IMG/VR virus record: IMGVR_UViG_3300042519_001020
Coordinates: 1-26,254 of that record
From: a virus
DNA length: 26,254 nucleotides
Reading direction: 5' to 3' (one strand)
Positions within the stretch are counted from its first letter, which is position 1, and every line of letters starts with the position of its first letter. The position numbers and the translations under genes are program-made. The notes beneath the pieces were generated by a model, which had not been told where the DNA came from, did not search any database, and saw only the letters and a program-made list of their open reading frames with translations. Below, piece by piece: positions 16,034 to 23,467 of the stretch.

Positions 16034-17094
16034 TCACCTTCTAGTAAAGTATCTAATCTTTTGATTGATTCCTCAATAGTTTCTTCTAAACTATGTCCAT
16101 ATGGCCCAACATCGCTTTTAGTTGAAACAGTATCTGCACCTAATTTTTGTCTTAATTCAGCTAATTTAGCTTCTGTATCATTTAATAAAGATAATAAACC
16201 TTCATTAGGTGCCATATCATATAAATCTTGATAAAATTTTAATGTTTGTGTTAACGCCCACTCTGGGTCAGATTTACTAGGTGCTAAAGCCATATCTTCT
16301 TCTAACTTAGCTCCAGCTCTTAATGCAGCAAAATCTGGTCCATCAATTTTATGTGGGTCACCACCTAAAGCTGCTAAATCTTTTTGTTTATTTGACATTT
16401 CTTTTTCTTCTTCTGCCATTCTATCCATTATTTCTTGAATAGCCATTTCTTCTTCAGTCATTTCCATGTCATTACCAAACATACCTTCTTGTTGAAAACC
16501 ATATCCAGCAAACCCTTCACTAACTTTAACTTTTTCAAATTCATCATCAACGTCTTTATCAGCAACGTTGTCGCCAAATTGACCTTCAGCTTTACCTTCT
16601 TTAGCTTTGTTTGTTAATAGAGTACCAGCTTTATCAACAACATATTCTTGATTATCACCAATACCTTTTGTAGCTGAAAGTGTCATATCAGCTTTCAATG
16701 GGTGGTGTTCTAATAAATTATCATCTTCAAACACATTGATATCACCACCTCTATTGAATGATTCAGCCAACGATTTGAATTTTAAATTTAATTGCTTGAT
16801 AGCTTTTGCATAAGATGGGTAAGACTCATCTTTTTTGTTTTGTAAACCACCAATATATTTAAAATCTTCCAACATTAAACCAGTAGTTTTAGAAGTTTTT
16901 TTAATGTAATATTCATGGTTTTCTCTAACGATTGCATATGCGTTACCGTCTGGACCAATTTTAGTTAATTCAACAGCATGATTGCTTTTATTTTCGTTTT
17001 CATTTATAGGTTTAATACCCATAAGAGATAATTGGCGTTCATGTAATTCATTACCTTTAAGACCAATTGGATTAATTAAAATTTTATTTTTCAT
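15994..17094 (-). CDS. N-terminal half of a large head-type protein (366 aa in frame 0)
   Basis: 366 residues, ending GELKKKVTTLTKKK in the zero frame. Conserved-looking blocks include YAIVRENHEYYIKKTSK, FKYIGGLQNKKDE with SYAKAIKQLNLKFKSL, HHPLKADMTLSATKGIGDN, GQFGDNVADKDV and MTEEEMAIQEIMDRMAEE. The middle and end are acidic and helical. I recall similar blocks at the N-terminus of single long proteins of marine and flavobacterial T4-like phages, which supports reading it together with the -1 frame; this is from memory and unchecked. It starts 18 nt after the 81-residue gene in the same operon. Confidence 0.75.
   Translation of the reverse strand: MKNKILINPIGLKGNELHERQLSLMGIKPINENENKSNHAVELTKIGPDGNAYAIVRENHEYYIKKTSKTTGLMLEDFKYIGGLQNKKDESYPSYAKAIKQLNLKFKSLAESFNRGGDINVFEDDNLLEHHPLKADMTLSATKGIGDNQEYVVDKAGTLLTNKAKEGKAEGQFGDNVADKDVDDEFEKVKVSEGFAGYGFQQEGMFGNDMEMTEEEMAIQEIMDRMAEEEKEMSNKQKDLAALGGDPHKIDGPDFAALRAGAKLEEDMALAPSKSDPEWALTQTLKFYQDLYDMAPNEGLLSLLNDTEAKLAELRQKLGADTVSTKSDVGPYGHSLEETIEESIKRLDTLLEGELKKKVTTLTKKK
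16021..16030 (-). other. A10 run, candidate -1 frameshift or slippage site (or homopolymer miscall)
   Basis: On the minus strand the upstream gene reads TTA AAA AAA AAA GTA through this run. A -1 shift here enters the long open frame ending at 14378. The A AAA AAA heptamer is in the correct phase for tandem slippage. One missing base in the run would look identical. Confidence 0.65.
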
Positions 17095-17112
17095 ATGTTT
17101 AAATTATATTTT

Positions 17113-17358
17113 TTACATAAAAGATGTGCTACCTAAATGTACATCTTTATTTACACCTAATAAGTAACAACCAGTACCACCACTAACGCTACCAACGTTA
17201 ATAAAAATACTAGATGAACTACCCATGTTTAGTGAAACACCATTAATAACTATAGAACAACCAGTAGAGCCACCATATATTTCAGAATAGGTATGCGCAG
17301 TTAAATTCGGAGCATTAGCTGGTACTATTACACTATGTACTTCATTTATTTTTGCCAT
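17113..17358 (-). CDS. Small beta-rich protein with a 30-residue internal repeat (81 aa)
   Basis: 81 residues, rich in Gly, Ser, Val and Ile. Residues about 29-49 and 59-79 are imperfect repeats with period 30, each starting with a GGxTGC-type turn and running into hydrophobic strands and GSSS/GSTS. The two Cys (34 and 64) are equivalent in the repeats. It looks like a short beta-solenoid or stacked-strand unit, as in small decoration or fibre proteins, but I cannot name it. It is the first gene of the virion operon, directly after an ATATTTATTAATAAA element. Confidence 0.65.
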   Translation of the reverse strand: MAKINEVHSVIVPANAPNLTAHTYSEIYGGSTGCSIVINGVSLNMGSSSSIFINVGSVSGGTGCYLLGVNKDVHLGSTSFM

Positions 17359-17367
17359 TTTATTTTA

Positions 17368-17384
17368 TTTATTAATAAATATTG
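17368..17384 (-). promoter_or_regulatory. Recurring ATATTTAT element (second virion operon)
   Basis: Reads CAATATTTATTAATAAA on the minus strand, 9 nt before the ATG at 17358 and just downstream of the terminator at 17394-17420. Confidence 0.5.
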
Positions 17385-17393
17385 TATAAAAAT

Positions 17394-17420
17394 AAAAAAA
17401 GCACCTTTTGGGTGCTTTTT
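17394..17420 (-). terminator. Intrinsic terminator of the thymidylate synthase operon
   Basis: On the minus strand, AAAAAGCACC and GGTGCTTTTTTT arms flank a short loop, followed by a T-rich stretch. It overlaps the stop codon of the 66-residue gene and separates the TS operon from the virion operon. Confidence 0.85.
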
Positions 17421-17619
17421 ATTTGTCTTTCTTTATTGATATGTATATATCACCATACCATCCAAATACTTCATCATCAAATTCAGTTGTTGGTTTGAAT
17501 TCACTCATGTTAATCTCAATTTCTTCAAAAAAAGATTCGTTTGGAAATCTAACGTTAACCTTTTTTCTTCTTCTGTGATGAGGTGTTAAGTCGCTATAAT
17601 TATCACTTCTTTCTGGCAT
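17419..17619 (-). CDS. Small hypothetical protein (66 aa)
   Basis: 66 residues: a basic N-terminus (HHRRRKKVNVRF) followed by an acidic, aromatic C-terminal half (EEIEINMSEF, WYGDIYISIKKDK). No family recognised. It starts 12 nt after the stop of the C-terminal thymidylate synthase gene and is the last gene before the terminator. Confidence 0.55.
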   Translation of the reverse strand: MPERSDNYSDLTPHHRRRKKVNVRFPNESFFEEIEINMSEFKPTTEFDDEVFGWYGDIYISIKKDK

Positions 17620-17631
17620 ATAAATTTATTT

Positions 17632-18267
17632 TTAATTTGATAATGGTGCTTTTATTGTTGGGTGTGATTGATAATTCTCAATAACAAAATCAGTGTTATC
17701 CAAATGTGTTATTAAACTTAAATCTTCACCCAATGATTTAAAAAACTCATCTGTTTTACCAAAGACCAAATTAGGTAATGAATATGGTTCTCTAGAAATC
17801 TGTTCTCTTGCTTGTTCAACATGATTTGAATATAAGTGTGTATCACCTAAATTACCAATAAATTCATCTGGCACCATATTAACTGCTTTAGCAATGATTT
17901 CCAATAACAATCCATAAGATGCAATATTGAATGGCAAACCTAAAAATGTATCTACTGAACGTTGATTCCACATTAAAGATATTGCTCTGGTTGGGATATC
18001 ATCTTCATCCATCCATTTTTTAACTTCAGCATGGCCAAAAGTCACAATAGATTGTCTGTATGTGTTTCTTGAATTATCTTTTTTACTTTTAAATTCACAC
18101 CTCTCTTCCAAACTTAATTCTCTTGTATAAATTTGCCACGAATAATGACAAGGTGGAAGTACTTGTTTACCTTCAGTTATATTTTTTCTACCATATTTTT
18201 TATAAAATTCTTTATCTGTTTTTAATTTCTCTAAAAACTCTTCTTTTGTTAATTTTTTAGTTTCCAT
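17632..18267 (-). CDS. thyA: Thymidylate synthase, C-terminal fragment with the catalytic Cys
   Basis: 211 residues. From about residue 36 it is a clear ThyA C-terminal half: VLPPCHYSWQIYTREL with nucleophile Cys40, RAISLMWNQRSVDTFLGLPF (about 94-113) and NIASYG with the dUMP-contacting Asn, GDTHLYSNH (141-149), and HPTIKAPLSN at the natural C-terminus. It lacks the dUMP phosphate-binding Arg residues of the N-terminal half, which are encoded at 19402-20079. The first 35 residues are an added, Lys-rich helical extension not found in ordinary ThyA at this point. It starts at an ATG overlapping the upstream 84-residue gene by 11 nt. All recognised catalytic motifs in this half are intact, so a working two-piece enzyme making dTMP from dUMP is the likely reading. 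Confidence 0.93.
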   Translation of the reverse strand: METKKLTKEEFLEKLKTDKEFYKKYGRKNITEGKQVLPPCHYSWQIYTRELSLEERCEFKSKKDNSRNTYRQSIVTFGHAEVKKWMDEDDIPTRAISLMWNQRSVDTFLGLPFNIASYGLLLEIIAKAVNMVPDEFIGNLGDTHLYSNHVEQAREQISREPYSLPNLVFGKTDEFFKSLGEDLSLITHLDNTDFVIENYQSHPTIKAPLSN

Positions 18268-18511
18268 AACTATTCATTTTTTCTAATAAATTATTCATTG
18301 CTTCCATAATGGTCTTACCTACACCATATAGGCACGGGTCAACTTCTCTTTCTAACCAATCATTTAATTCATAACAAACTTCTTCAGTATTTACTGATTG
18401 CACAAACCCAGAATCTTCTTCAGCGTTAAACACAATATACCCACCAAAACGTAAATTAACTAAGGTTAGTGGATAAATTTCTTCCCATTCTTTATAAACT
18501 CTTTTATTCAT
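18257..18511 (-). CDS. Small protein between homing endonuclease and TS C-fragment (84 aa)
   Basis: 84 residues with alpha/beta character (LVNLRFGGYIVFNAEEDSGF, then CYELNDWLEREVDPCL and a C-terminal helix). No family recognised. Its ATG overlaps the endonuclease stop by 8 nt (ATGAATAA) and its end overlaps the TS C-fragment start by 11 nt, so all three are probably translated in a coupled way. It may be cargo of the inserted mobile unit or an older neighbour. It contains no intron core or endonuclease motif that I can see. Confidence 0.65.
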   Translation of the reverse strand: MNKRVYKEWEEIYPLTLVNLRFGGYIVFNAEEDSGFVQSVNTEEVCYELNDWLEREVDPCLYGVGKTIMEAMNNLLEKMNSYGN

Positions 18512-19355
18512 AACTCCAATTTTTAAAATTTTTATTTTTAACTCTACCTCTTACGGTATTTTCTGATAAATTTAATTGTCTAGCGGCTTCAGCAACACTA
18601 CGATATGTGACTCCTTCGATAACACATATTTTATTATTAGGTGAATTATTACTAATATTATTCTTATGTTCTTCACTTTTAGGTTTAGAATTAATCTTAC
18701 TTAACATATCCCTAACTTCAACTGTATGTGTTTTTCCTTTAAATGGATTATTCTCCTTCATCCATTCAGAATGTTTTTCATTAGTTTTTCCTAACCAATA
18801 ACCATCTTTACCTTTATTTGCTTCACTTATTTTTTTATTTATTAATTCACGTTCTTCGATGGATAAATTATGGTGCCAATCCTTACGAATTTCAGATTGT
18901 AATTGTTTAGTTTCAGTTGAATGAGTTTTTCCAAACATTGAATTATTAGAACCTACTGACTTATCGCCATAAGTTTGTCTCCACATATCAATTTCATCTT
19001 TAGTTCTAACTCTACCTCTAGTTGGATTATTTTCTTCCATCCATTCAGAGTGTTTCTTTCCAATATCATATTTTCTTGGATGATTTGATATTGTATCACC
19101 ACCTAACCCACCTTCTGCTATGTTATAACCATAGGTAGTCGCTGATAATTCTTTAATCCAATATTTTTCTCGTTCTAACCAAATATTATAATCTTCACAT
19201 TCTTCTAGTATTTCTTTTTTGAAATTTGCTTTACCATATTTTGATATAGCTTGGTTCAAAATTTTACCAGAACCTAGATAGTTTGGGTTATTGTGTTTAT
19301 CTTTACCGATATAAAATTTCCCATTAATTAAATTTGTCGTTTTATAAATAACCAT
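18504..19355 (-). CDS. GIY-YIG homing endonuclease
   Basis: 283 residues. The N-terminal GIY-YIG nuclease (about 1-85) shows VIYKTTNLINGKFYIGK, the acidic helix EREKYWIKEL and the typical closing motif YGYNIAEGG. The middle carries three NUMOD3-type DNA-binding elements (NNPTRGRVRT, NNSMFGKTHS, NNPFKGKTHT). The last 45 residues form a NUMOD1-type helix-turn-helix (TYRSVAEAARQLNLSENTV). The architecture is that of free-standing and intron-borne phage homing enzymes such as I-TevI. It lies between the two halves of thymidylate synthase. Unlike its neighbours it has a strong Shine-Dalgarno sequence (AGGAGG), just behind a 10-bp hairpin. Confidence 0.93.
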   Translation of the reverse strand: MVIYKTTNLINGKFYIGKDKHNNPNYLGSGKILNQAISKYGKANFKKEILEECEDYNIWLEREKYWIKELSATTYGYNIAEGGLGGDTISNHPRKYDIGKKHSEWMEENNPTRGRVRTKDEIDMWRQTYGDKSVGSNNSMFGKTHSTETKQLQSEIRKDWHHNLSIEERELINKKISEANKGKDGYWLGKTNEKHSEWMKENNPFKGKTHTVEVRDMLSKINSKPKSEEHKNNISNNSPNNKICVIEGVTYRSVAEAARQLNLSENTVRGRVKNKNFKNWSYE

Positions 19356-19365
19356 AATGATATTA

Positions 19366-19394
19366 CCTCCTTTTATTATAAATATATAATAAAA
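19366..19394 (-). promoter_or_regulatory. Hairpin, Shine-Dalgarno and ATATTTAT element upstream of the homing endonuclease
   Basis: On the minus strand a perfect 10-bp inverted repeat (TTTTATTATA and TATAATAAAA, loop TATT; 19394-19385 and 19380-19371) runs directly into GGAGG at 19370-19366, 10 nt before the ATG at 19355. The same stretch contains TATATTTATAATAA, a copy of the recurring element. No other gene here has so strong an SD. Confidence 0.6.
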
Positions 19395-19401
19395 TTAAAA
19401 A

Positions 19402-20079
19402 CTACTCAATATCTTTTAAATAATCATTATAAAGTTCATCATCTGTTCGATAATCGGTAATAGGTAAATCGGCTGGATTCCACGCTGACACCATCAAACG
19501 TCTTGAATCTGGGTTGGTTTTAAGGTCGTTGATTAGGTTTGCAATTTGGTCTATCTCATATTCTTTAAAAAATAAACCTCTACCCCCTAATAATGGGTCT
19601 TCAATATTGTCTGTATTTAAAAATGCGTCTCTATCTATACCACCCCAACTTCTCCATTGCTTACCATATACTGGTCCTAAATCACCCCACTTCTCAGCAA
19701 AATCTACATCTGTTTTGATTTTGTTGATGAACATTTCTTGAGACATAGGGTCTGTATCAAAAGAATATTGTTCAACCAACGATTGTTTTTCAAATGACTT
19801 ACAATAATTCTTATAAGCATCACCATCCCAAATATGACACTCGTTATCAACAAGGTATTTAATGTTTGTATCACCACGTAAGAACCATAATAATTCAGTA
19901 ACAACACCCTTAAAGAACATCTTTTTTGTTGTTAACAACGGAAATCCATCACTCATTTTATGACGAATTTGTCTCCCAAAGACAGAAATGGTACCCGTTC
20001 CAGTCCTATCACCTTTGCGAGTACCATTTTCTAAAATGTCTTTTAATAAATCTGTATAAGCTTTATCTAGATTATTCAT
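19402..20079 (-). CDS. thyA: Thymidylate synthase, N-terminal fragment
   Basis: 225 residues from the ATG at 20079, which overlaps the stop of the KTSC gene (ATGAATAA); an in-frame ATG lies two codons upstream. It has the ThyA N-terminal half: DRTGTGT (24-30, Arg25 binding dUMP phosphate), [35 protein letters not shown], and [16 protein letters not shown] (191-206) with the two phosphate-binding Arg residues. The ThyA similarity stops exactly there, a few residues before the catalytic PCH of normal ThyA. It is followed by an 18-residue unrelated tail ending LKDIE and a TAG stop. It cannot be active alone. The missing half is encoded 1.1 kb downstream on the same strand. Confidence 0.94.
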   Translation of the reverse strand: MNNLDKAYTDLLKDILENGTRKGDRTGTGTISVFGRQIRHKMSDGFPLLTTKKMFFKGVVTELLWFLRGDTNIKYLVDNECHIWDGDAYKNYCKSFEKQSLVEQYSFDTDPMSQEMFINKIKTDVDFAEKWGDLGPVYGKQWRSWGGIDRDAFLNTDNIEDPLLGGRGLFFKEYEIDQIANLINDLKTNPDSRRLMVSAWNPADLPITDYRTDDELYNDYLKDIE

Positions 20080-20539
20080 GAACAATTTCTGGTTTTAAAT
20101 TTTTAACTTTTTCAAAAGTTGAAATTTTATCTTTCAATCCAGCTAATGACGCTGTAGTTACATTACCATTCTTCAAATAGTTGCTGATAATATCACTCAT
20201 ATTTTGTAACATGTCTTTAACAGCTACATCTGGCGTTACTTGAGGTTCTTCTTGGTCTTTGAGTTGCTCAACTTCTTTTAAAATTTCAGTTGTGTCTACA
20301 TTATCCAATTTACTAGTAGTATATTTTTTAATGTGAGTGTTCAACACTGAACCTTGGCTATCAGCAGTCTCAAAACGCATGTAATCTGTTTTAGCAACAT
20401 CGGTGTATTTGTATTGACCACCGTTACTGAAAATAATTGTTAATTCATTTGTAACTGTGTTATAAACTGACGCGCAAATGTTTGATGATGAATAAATGGC
20501 TTTAATCACACCTTCTTTTTCTTTTCTTTTTAAAATCAT
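20072..20539 (-). CDS. KTSC-domain protein
   Basis: 155 residues. The first 80 match the KTSC domain, a small beta fold first noted at the C-terminus of some lysyl-tRNA synthetases: [32 protein letters not shown], and [13 protein letters not shown]. The C-terminal half is helical and charged. KTSC proteins are common in phages and the biochemical role is not established. It is the second gene of the operon from the promoter at 20813-20843 and overlaps the TS N-fragment start by 8 nt. Confidence 0.8.
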   Translation of the reverse strand: MILKRKEKEGVIKAIYSSSNICASVYNTVTNELTIIFSNGGQYKYTDVAKTDYMRFETADSQGSVLNTHIKKYTTSKLDNVDTTEILKEVEQLKDQEEPQVTPDVAVKDMLQNMSDIISNYLKNGNVTTASLAGLKDKISTFEKVKNLKPEIVHE

Positions 20540-20554
20540 ACTTCTTTATTTTAT

Positions 20555-20797
20555 TTATTTTTTATTATGTGTTCTATAAGATTTTATTTCATTTAAATGA
20601 AATATTTTAGATGTTTGAACCACTTCGTTTGTTTCAATAATAGTTTCCTTGGTGGTGATAATCATGAAGTTACCAGTTATTACCATAGCGGCATCTTCAA
20701 ACTCAAGTTTGGTTAAAGACGGCATAACTACTTCGTTTACAATGGTTCTAACCAACAGTTCAACCTTATGAAAGGTTGGTATCATATTTGAATTCAT
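20555..20797 (-). CDS. Small hypothetical protein (80 aa)
   Basis: 80 residues, with a helical N-terminal half (VELLVRTIVNEVVMPSL) and a beta-rich C-terminal half (MVITGNFMIITTKETIIETN). No family recognised. It is the first gene of the thymidylate synthase operon, 16 nt from a strong host-type promoter. An in-frame ATG at 20785 is an alternative start. Confidence 0.6.
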   Translation of the reverse strand: MNSNMIPTFHKVELLVRTIVNEVVMPSLTKLEFEDAAMVITGNFMIITTKETIIETNEVVQTSKIFHLNEIKSYRTHNKK

Positions 20798-20812
20798 TAT
20801 TTACTTTTTATA

Positions 20813-20843
20813 CAAATATACTAATATTTATCTTAGAAGTCAA
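20813..20843 (-). promoter_or_regulatory. Bacteroidota-type promoter for the TS operon
   Basis: On the minus strand: TTG at 20843-20841, 20-nt spacer, TATATTTG at 20820-20813. This exactly fits TTG-N20-TAnnTTTG. The ATG at 20797 is 15 nt downstream of the -7 box. Confidence 0.75.
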
Positions 20844-20845
20844 GA

Positions 20846-20876
20846 TTGACTAATTAAATAATTATTTGTATTTTTG
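20846..20876 (+). promoter_or_regulatory. Bacteroidota-type promoter for clpC, divergent from the TS operon promoter
   Basis: TTG at 20846-20848, 20-nt spacer, TATTTTTG at 20869-20876. The -33 boxes of the two divergent promoters are separated by only two bases and together form the palindrome GTCAA-GA-TTGAC (20839-20850), which could also serve as an operator. Confidence 0.75.
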
Positions 20877-20906
20877 CGAATAATTCAATTAAATTAATTA
20901 TAAATT

Positions 20907-23420
20907 ATGAATAGAGAAGTTTACCCAAAAGTAAAACAGATTATGAGCAAATCAGCTGTTGAAGCCAAAGTTTTTGAAGATATAAAAGTAAGACCAGAAC
21001 ATATACTTTTATCGTTATTATCAGACAATGATAATACGTGTACAAAAATATTGAAGGAACATTTCAAAATAGATGTTTTAGATTTGTATGACAAGTTTTC
21101 TGATTTTATTAGAAAAAATGATTTAACCCCTAGAGGCTATACTAGCACTAGAAAAACGTTACCTTTTTCAGATGAAACTAAAACGTTAATAAAAGATTTA
21201 GAAAAACAATGTGAAGAGTTAAATCATAACATGATTGATACACAACATATATTGTTAGTCATGTTAAATAATAAAAATAACATTTCTGAGTTCTTAGGAA
21301 AGATTGGGTTAAACTATTATGACTTTAGACGAATTGTTAAATTAGAATCGCCATCTGGTGATAAATTTACTAACAGTTCTATTGATGATGATAATGAGGA
21401 AACAGAAAGCTTTAGAAAAAAAGCAAAAGTTTCTGAAACCAAATCTAAAACTCCAGTATTGGATAACTTCTGTAGAGACGTATCAAAAGCTGTTGAGAAA
21501 GGTGAGATTGACCCAGTTGTTGGTCGTGAAAATGAAATCAAACGTGTTTCACAAATTCTTTCTAGAAGAAAGAAAAACAATCCAGTATTGATTGGAGAAC
21601 CAGGCGTTGGTAAAACATCAATAGTTGAAGGGTTAGCACAACTTATCAAAGATGGTAACGCACCAAGAACCCTTATCAACAAAAAGATTTACAGTTTAGA
21701 TTTAGCGTCAATTGTTGCTGGTACAAAATACCGTGGACAATTTGAAGAAAGAATGAAAGCTATCTTAGAAGAATGTAAAGCAAACCCAGATGTAGTATTG
21801 TTTATTGACGAGTTACATACAATTATTGGTGCTGGTAATGCTTCTGGTTCATTAGACGCATCAAATATCTTTAAACCAGCGTTAGCACGTGGAGAACTGC
21901 AAGTAATTGGTGCTACTACGTTGGATGAATACCGTGAAAACATCGAAAAAGATGGTGCTTTGACAAGACGTTTCCAACAAGTATTGGTTGAAGAACCATC
22001 ATTGGAAGAAACTAAAATTATCTTGACAAACATTAAAGAAAAATACGAAAAACACCATAGAGTAAAATATACTGACGAAGCTATCGAAGAATGTGTTAAA
22101 CTATCTGCTAGATACATCATGGATAGAAGTATGCCAGATAAAGCTATTGACGTGTTAGATGAAGCTGGTGCAACAACAAATGTTGGTATCGAAAAACCAG
22201 ACAACATCAAAGAATTAGAAGCTAAAAAGAAAGAAATTAACGAACAAAAAATCGAAGTAGTTAAAGCTCAAAGATATGAAGACGCTGCTAAACTTAGAGA
22301 TGGTGAAAGAAAAGTTGATGAAGAATTAGAAAAAGCTATGACTGAATGGCAATCAACTTTAGATAAAAAAGTTACTGAAGTAGGTGTTGATATTATTTCT
22401 GAAGTTGTATCTATGATGACTGGTATTCCATTGACTAAGATATCAACTCAAGAAGGTAAACGATTAATGAACTTGGATAAAGAGTTGATGGGTAAAGTAA
22501 TCGGTCAAGATGATGCAGTTGTAAAAGTAATCAAAGCCATCAAACGTAACCGTATTGGTATCAAAGATAAAAATAAACCAGTTGGTTCATTTATCTTCTT
22601 AGGTCCGACTGGTGTTGGTAAAACTCTTTTGGCTAAATTATTGGCTGAACACGTTTACGGTGACCCAGAATCGTTGATTAGAATTGACATGTCTGAATAC
22701 ATGGAGAAACATTCAGTATCTAGACTTGTTGGTCCACCTCCAGGCTACGTAGGTTATGACCAAGGTGGTCAGTTAACTGAAAAAGTTAGAAGAAAACCAC
22801 ATTGTGTTATTTTATTTGATGAGATTGAAAAAGCTCACGAAGATGTATTCAACTTAATGTTACAATTATTAGATGAAGGTCATTTAACTGATGGTTTAGG
22901 TCGTAAAGTTAATTTCAAAAATGCATTGATTATTATGACTTCAAACATTGGTGTAAAAGAAGTTAATTCATTTGGTAAAACAATGGGTTTTGAAACTGCT
23001 GCGTCAATTGTTGGTGAAGAAAATAAGGCTCGCTCAATTATCGAAAAAGCACTTAAAAAGAAATTCAAACCAGAATTCTTAAATCGTATTGATGAAGCAA
23101 TTATTTTTAGAGGTTTACAACAAGATGATATTCATAAAATTATTTATTTAGAGATAAATAATTTAGAAAAAAGAGTAAACGAAATGGGTTATAATTTAAC
23201 CATAACTAATGAAGCAATAGAATTTTTAGGTAGACAAGGTTACGATGAAGCATATGGTGCTAGACCGTTAGCTAGAGCTATCCAACACTATGTTGAAGAC
23301 CCAGTGGCTGATGAAATTTTAAATGAAAACTTTAAAGAAGGTGAAACAATAGAAGTTTCATACAATGAGAAGAAAGAAGAACTAATAATAAAGAAAGGAA
23401 AAACCAAAAAAACTAAATAA
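20907..23420 (+). CDS. clpC: ClpC-type AAA+ unfoldase
   Basis: 837 residues, the full length of a bacterial ClpC. Domains in order: two Clp_N repeats (about 1-148), AAA1 with Walker A GEPGVGKT (230-237), Walker [10 protein letters not shown] (296-304) and GALTRRFQ; a short UVR-type M domain ([20 protein letters not shown], about 455-475); AAA2 with Walker A GPTGVGKT (566-573), Walker [12 protein letters not shown] (Asp638, Glu639) and pore motif GYVGYDQGG; then the C-terminal D2 small domain. The short M domain separates it from ClpB. MGF at 693-695 sits where ClpC carries its ClpP-docking loop (VGF). No clpP is visible here, so it may recruit host ClpP or remodel proteins alone. It has its own host-type promoter and terminator. 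Confidence 0.95.
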   Translation: MNREVYPKVKQIMSKSAVEAKVFEDIKVRPEHILLSLLSDNDNTCTKILKEHFKIDVLDLYDKFSDFIRKNDLTPRGYTSTRKTLPFSDETKTLIKDLEKQCEELNHNMIDTQHILLVMLNNKNNISEFLGKIGLNYYDFRRIVKLESPSGDKFTNSSIDDDNEETESFRKKAKVSETKSKTPVLDNFCRDVSKAVEKGEIDPVVGRENEIKRVSQILSRRKKNNPVLIGEPGVGKTSIVEGLAQLIKDGNAPRTLINKKIYSLDLASIVAGTKYRGQFEERMKAILEECKANPDVVLFIDELHTIIGAGNASGSLDASNIFKPALARGELQVIGATTLDEYRENIEKDGALTRRFQQVLVEEPSLEETKIILTNIKEKYEKHHRVKYTDEAIEECVKLSARYIMDRSMPDKAIDVLDEAGATTNVGIEKPDNIKELEAKKKEINEQKIEVVKAQRYEDAAKLRDGERKVDEELEKAMTEWQSTLDKKVTEVGVDIISEVVSMMTGIPLTKISTQEGKRLMNLDKELMGKVIGQDDAVVKVIKAIKRNRIGIKDKNKPVGSFIFLGPTGVGKTLLAKLLAEHVYGDPESLIRIDMSEYMEKHSVSRLVGPPPGYVGYDQGGQLTEKVRRKPHCVILFDEIEKAHEDVFNLMLQLLDEGHLTDGLGRKVNFKNALIIMTSNIGVKEVNSFGKTMGFETAASIVGEENKARSIIEKALKKKFKPEFLNRIDEAIIFRGLQQDDIHKIIYLEINNLEKRVNEMGYNLTITNEAIEFLGRQGYDEAYGARPLARAIQHYVEDPVADEILNENFKEGETIEVSYNEKKEELIIKKGKTKKTK

Positions 23421-23425
23421 TAATT

Positions 23426-23455
23426 AAAACCCACAATTTTTTTGTGGGTTTTTTT
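23426..23455 (+). terminator. Intrinsic terminator of clpC
   Basis: AAAACCCACAA and TTGTGGGTTTT arms around a short T loop, followed by a T-run. It separates clpC from the metallopeptidase unit. Confidence 0.9.
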
Positions 23456-23467
23456 ATATTTATATGT
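23455..23467 (+). promoter_or_regulatory. Recurring ATATTTAT element (metallopeptidase unit)
   Basis: TATATTTATATGT lies directly before the ATG at 23468 and directly after the clpC terminator, in the same orientation relative to the gene as on the minus strand. Confidence 0.45.

Noticed and set aside
18267-19402. Group I intron in the thymidylate synthase gene
   Set aside because: Only 46 nt separate the N-fragment stop from the endonuclease start, and the remaining genes overlap each other, so no space is left for P3-P8 core elements. Splicing was therefore not assumed.
17632-20079. Split intein joining the two TS halves
   Set aside because: No Cys/Ser block A start, no C-terminal His-Asn motif and no intein-sized extension on either fragment.
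20139-20539. KTSC gene as part of a lysyl-tRNA synthetase
   Set aside because: Only the small KTSC module is present; there are no synthetase motifs.
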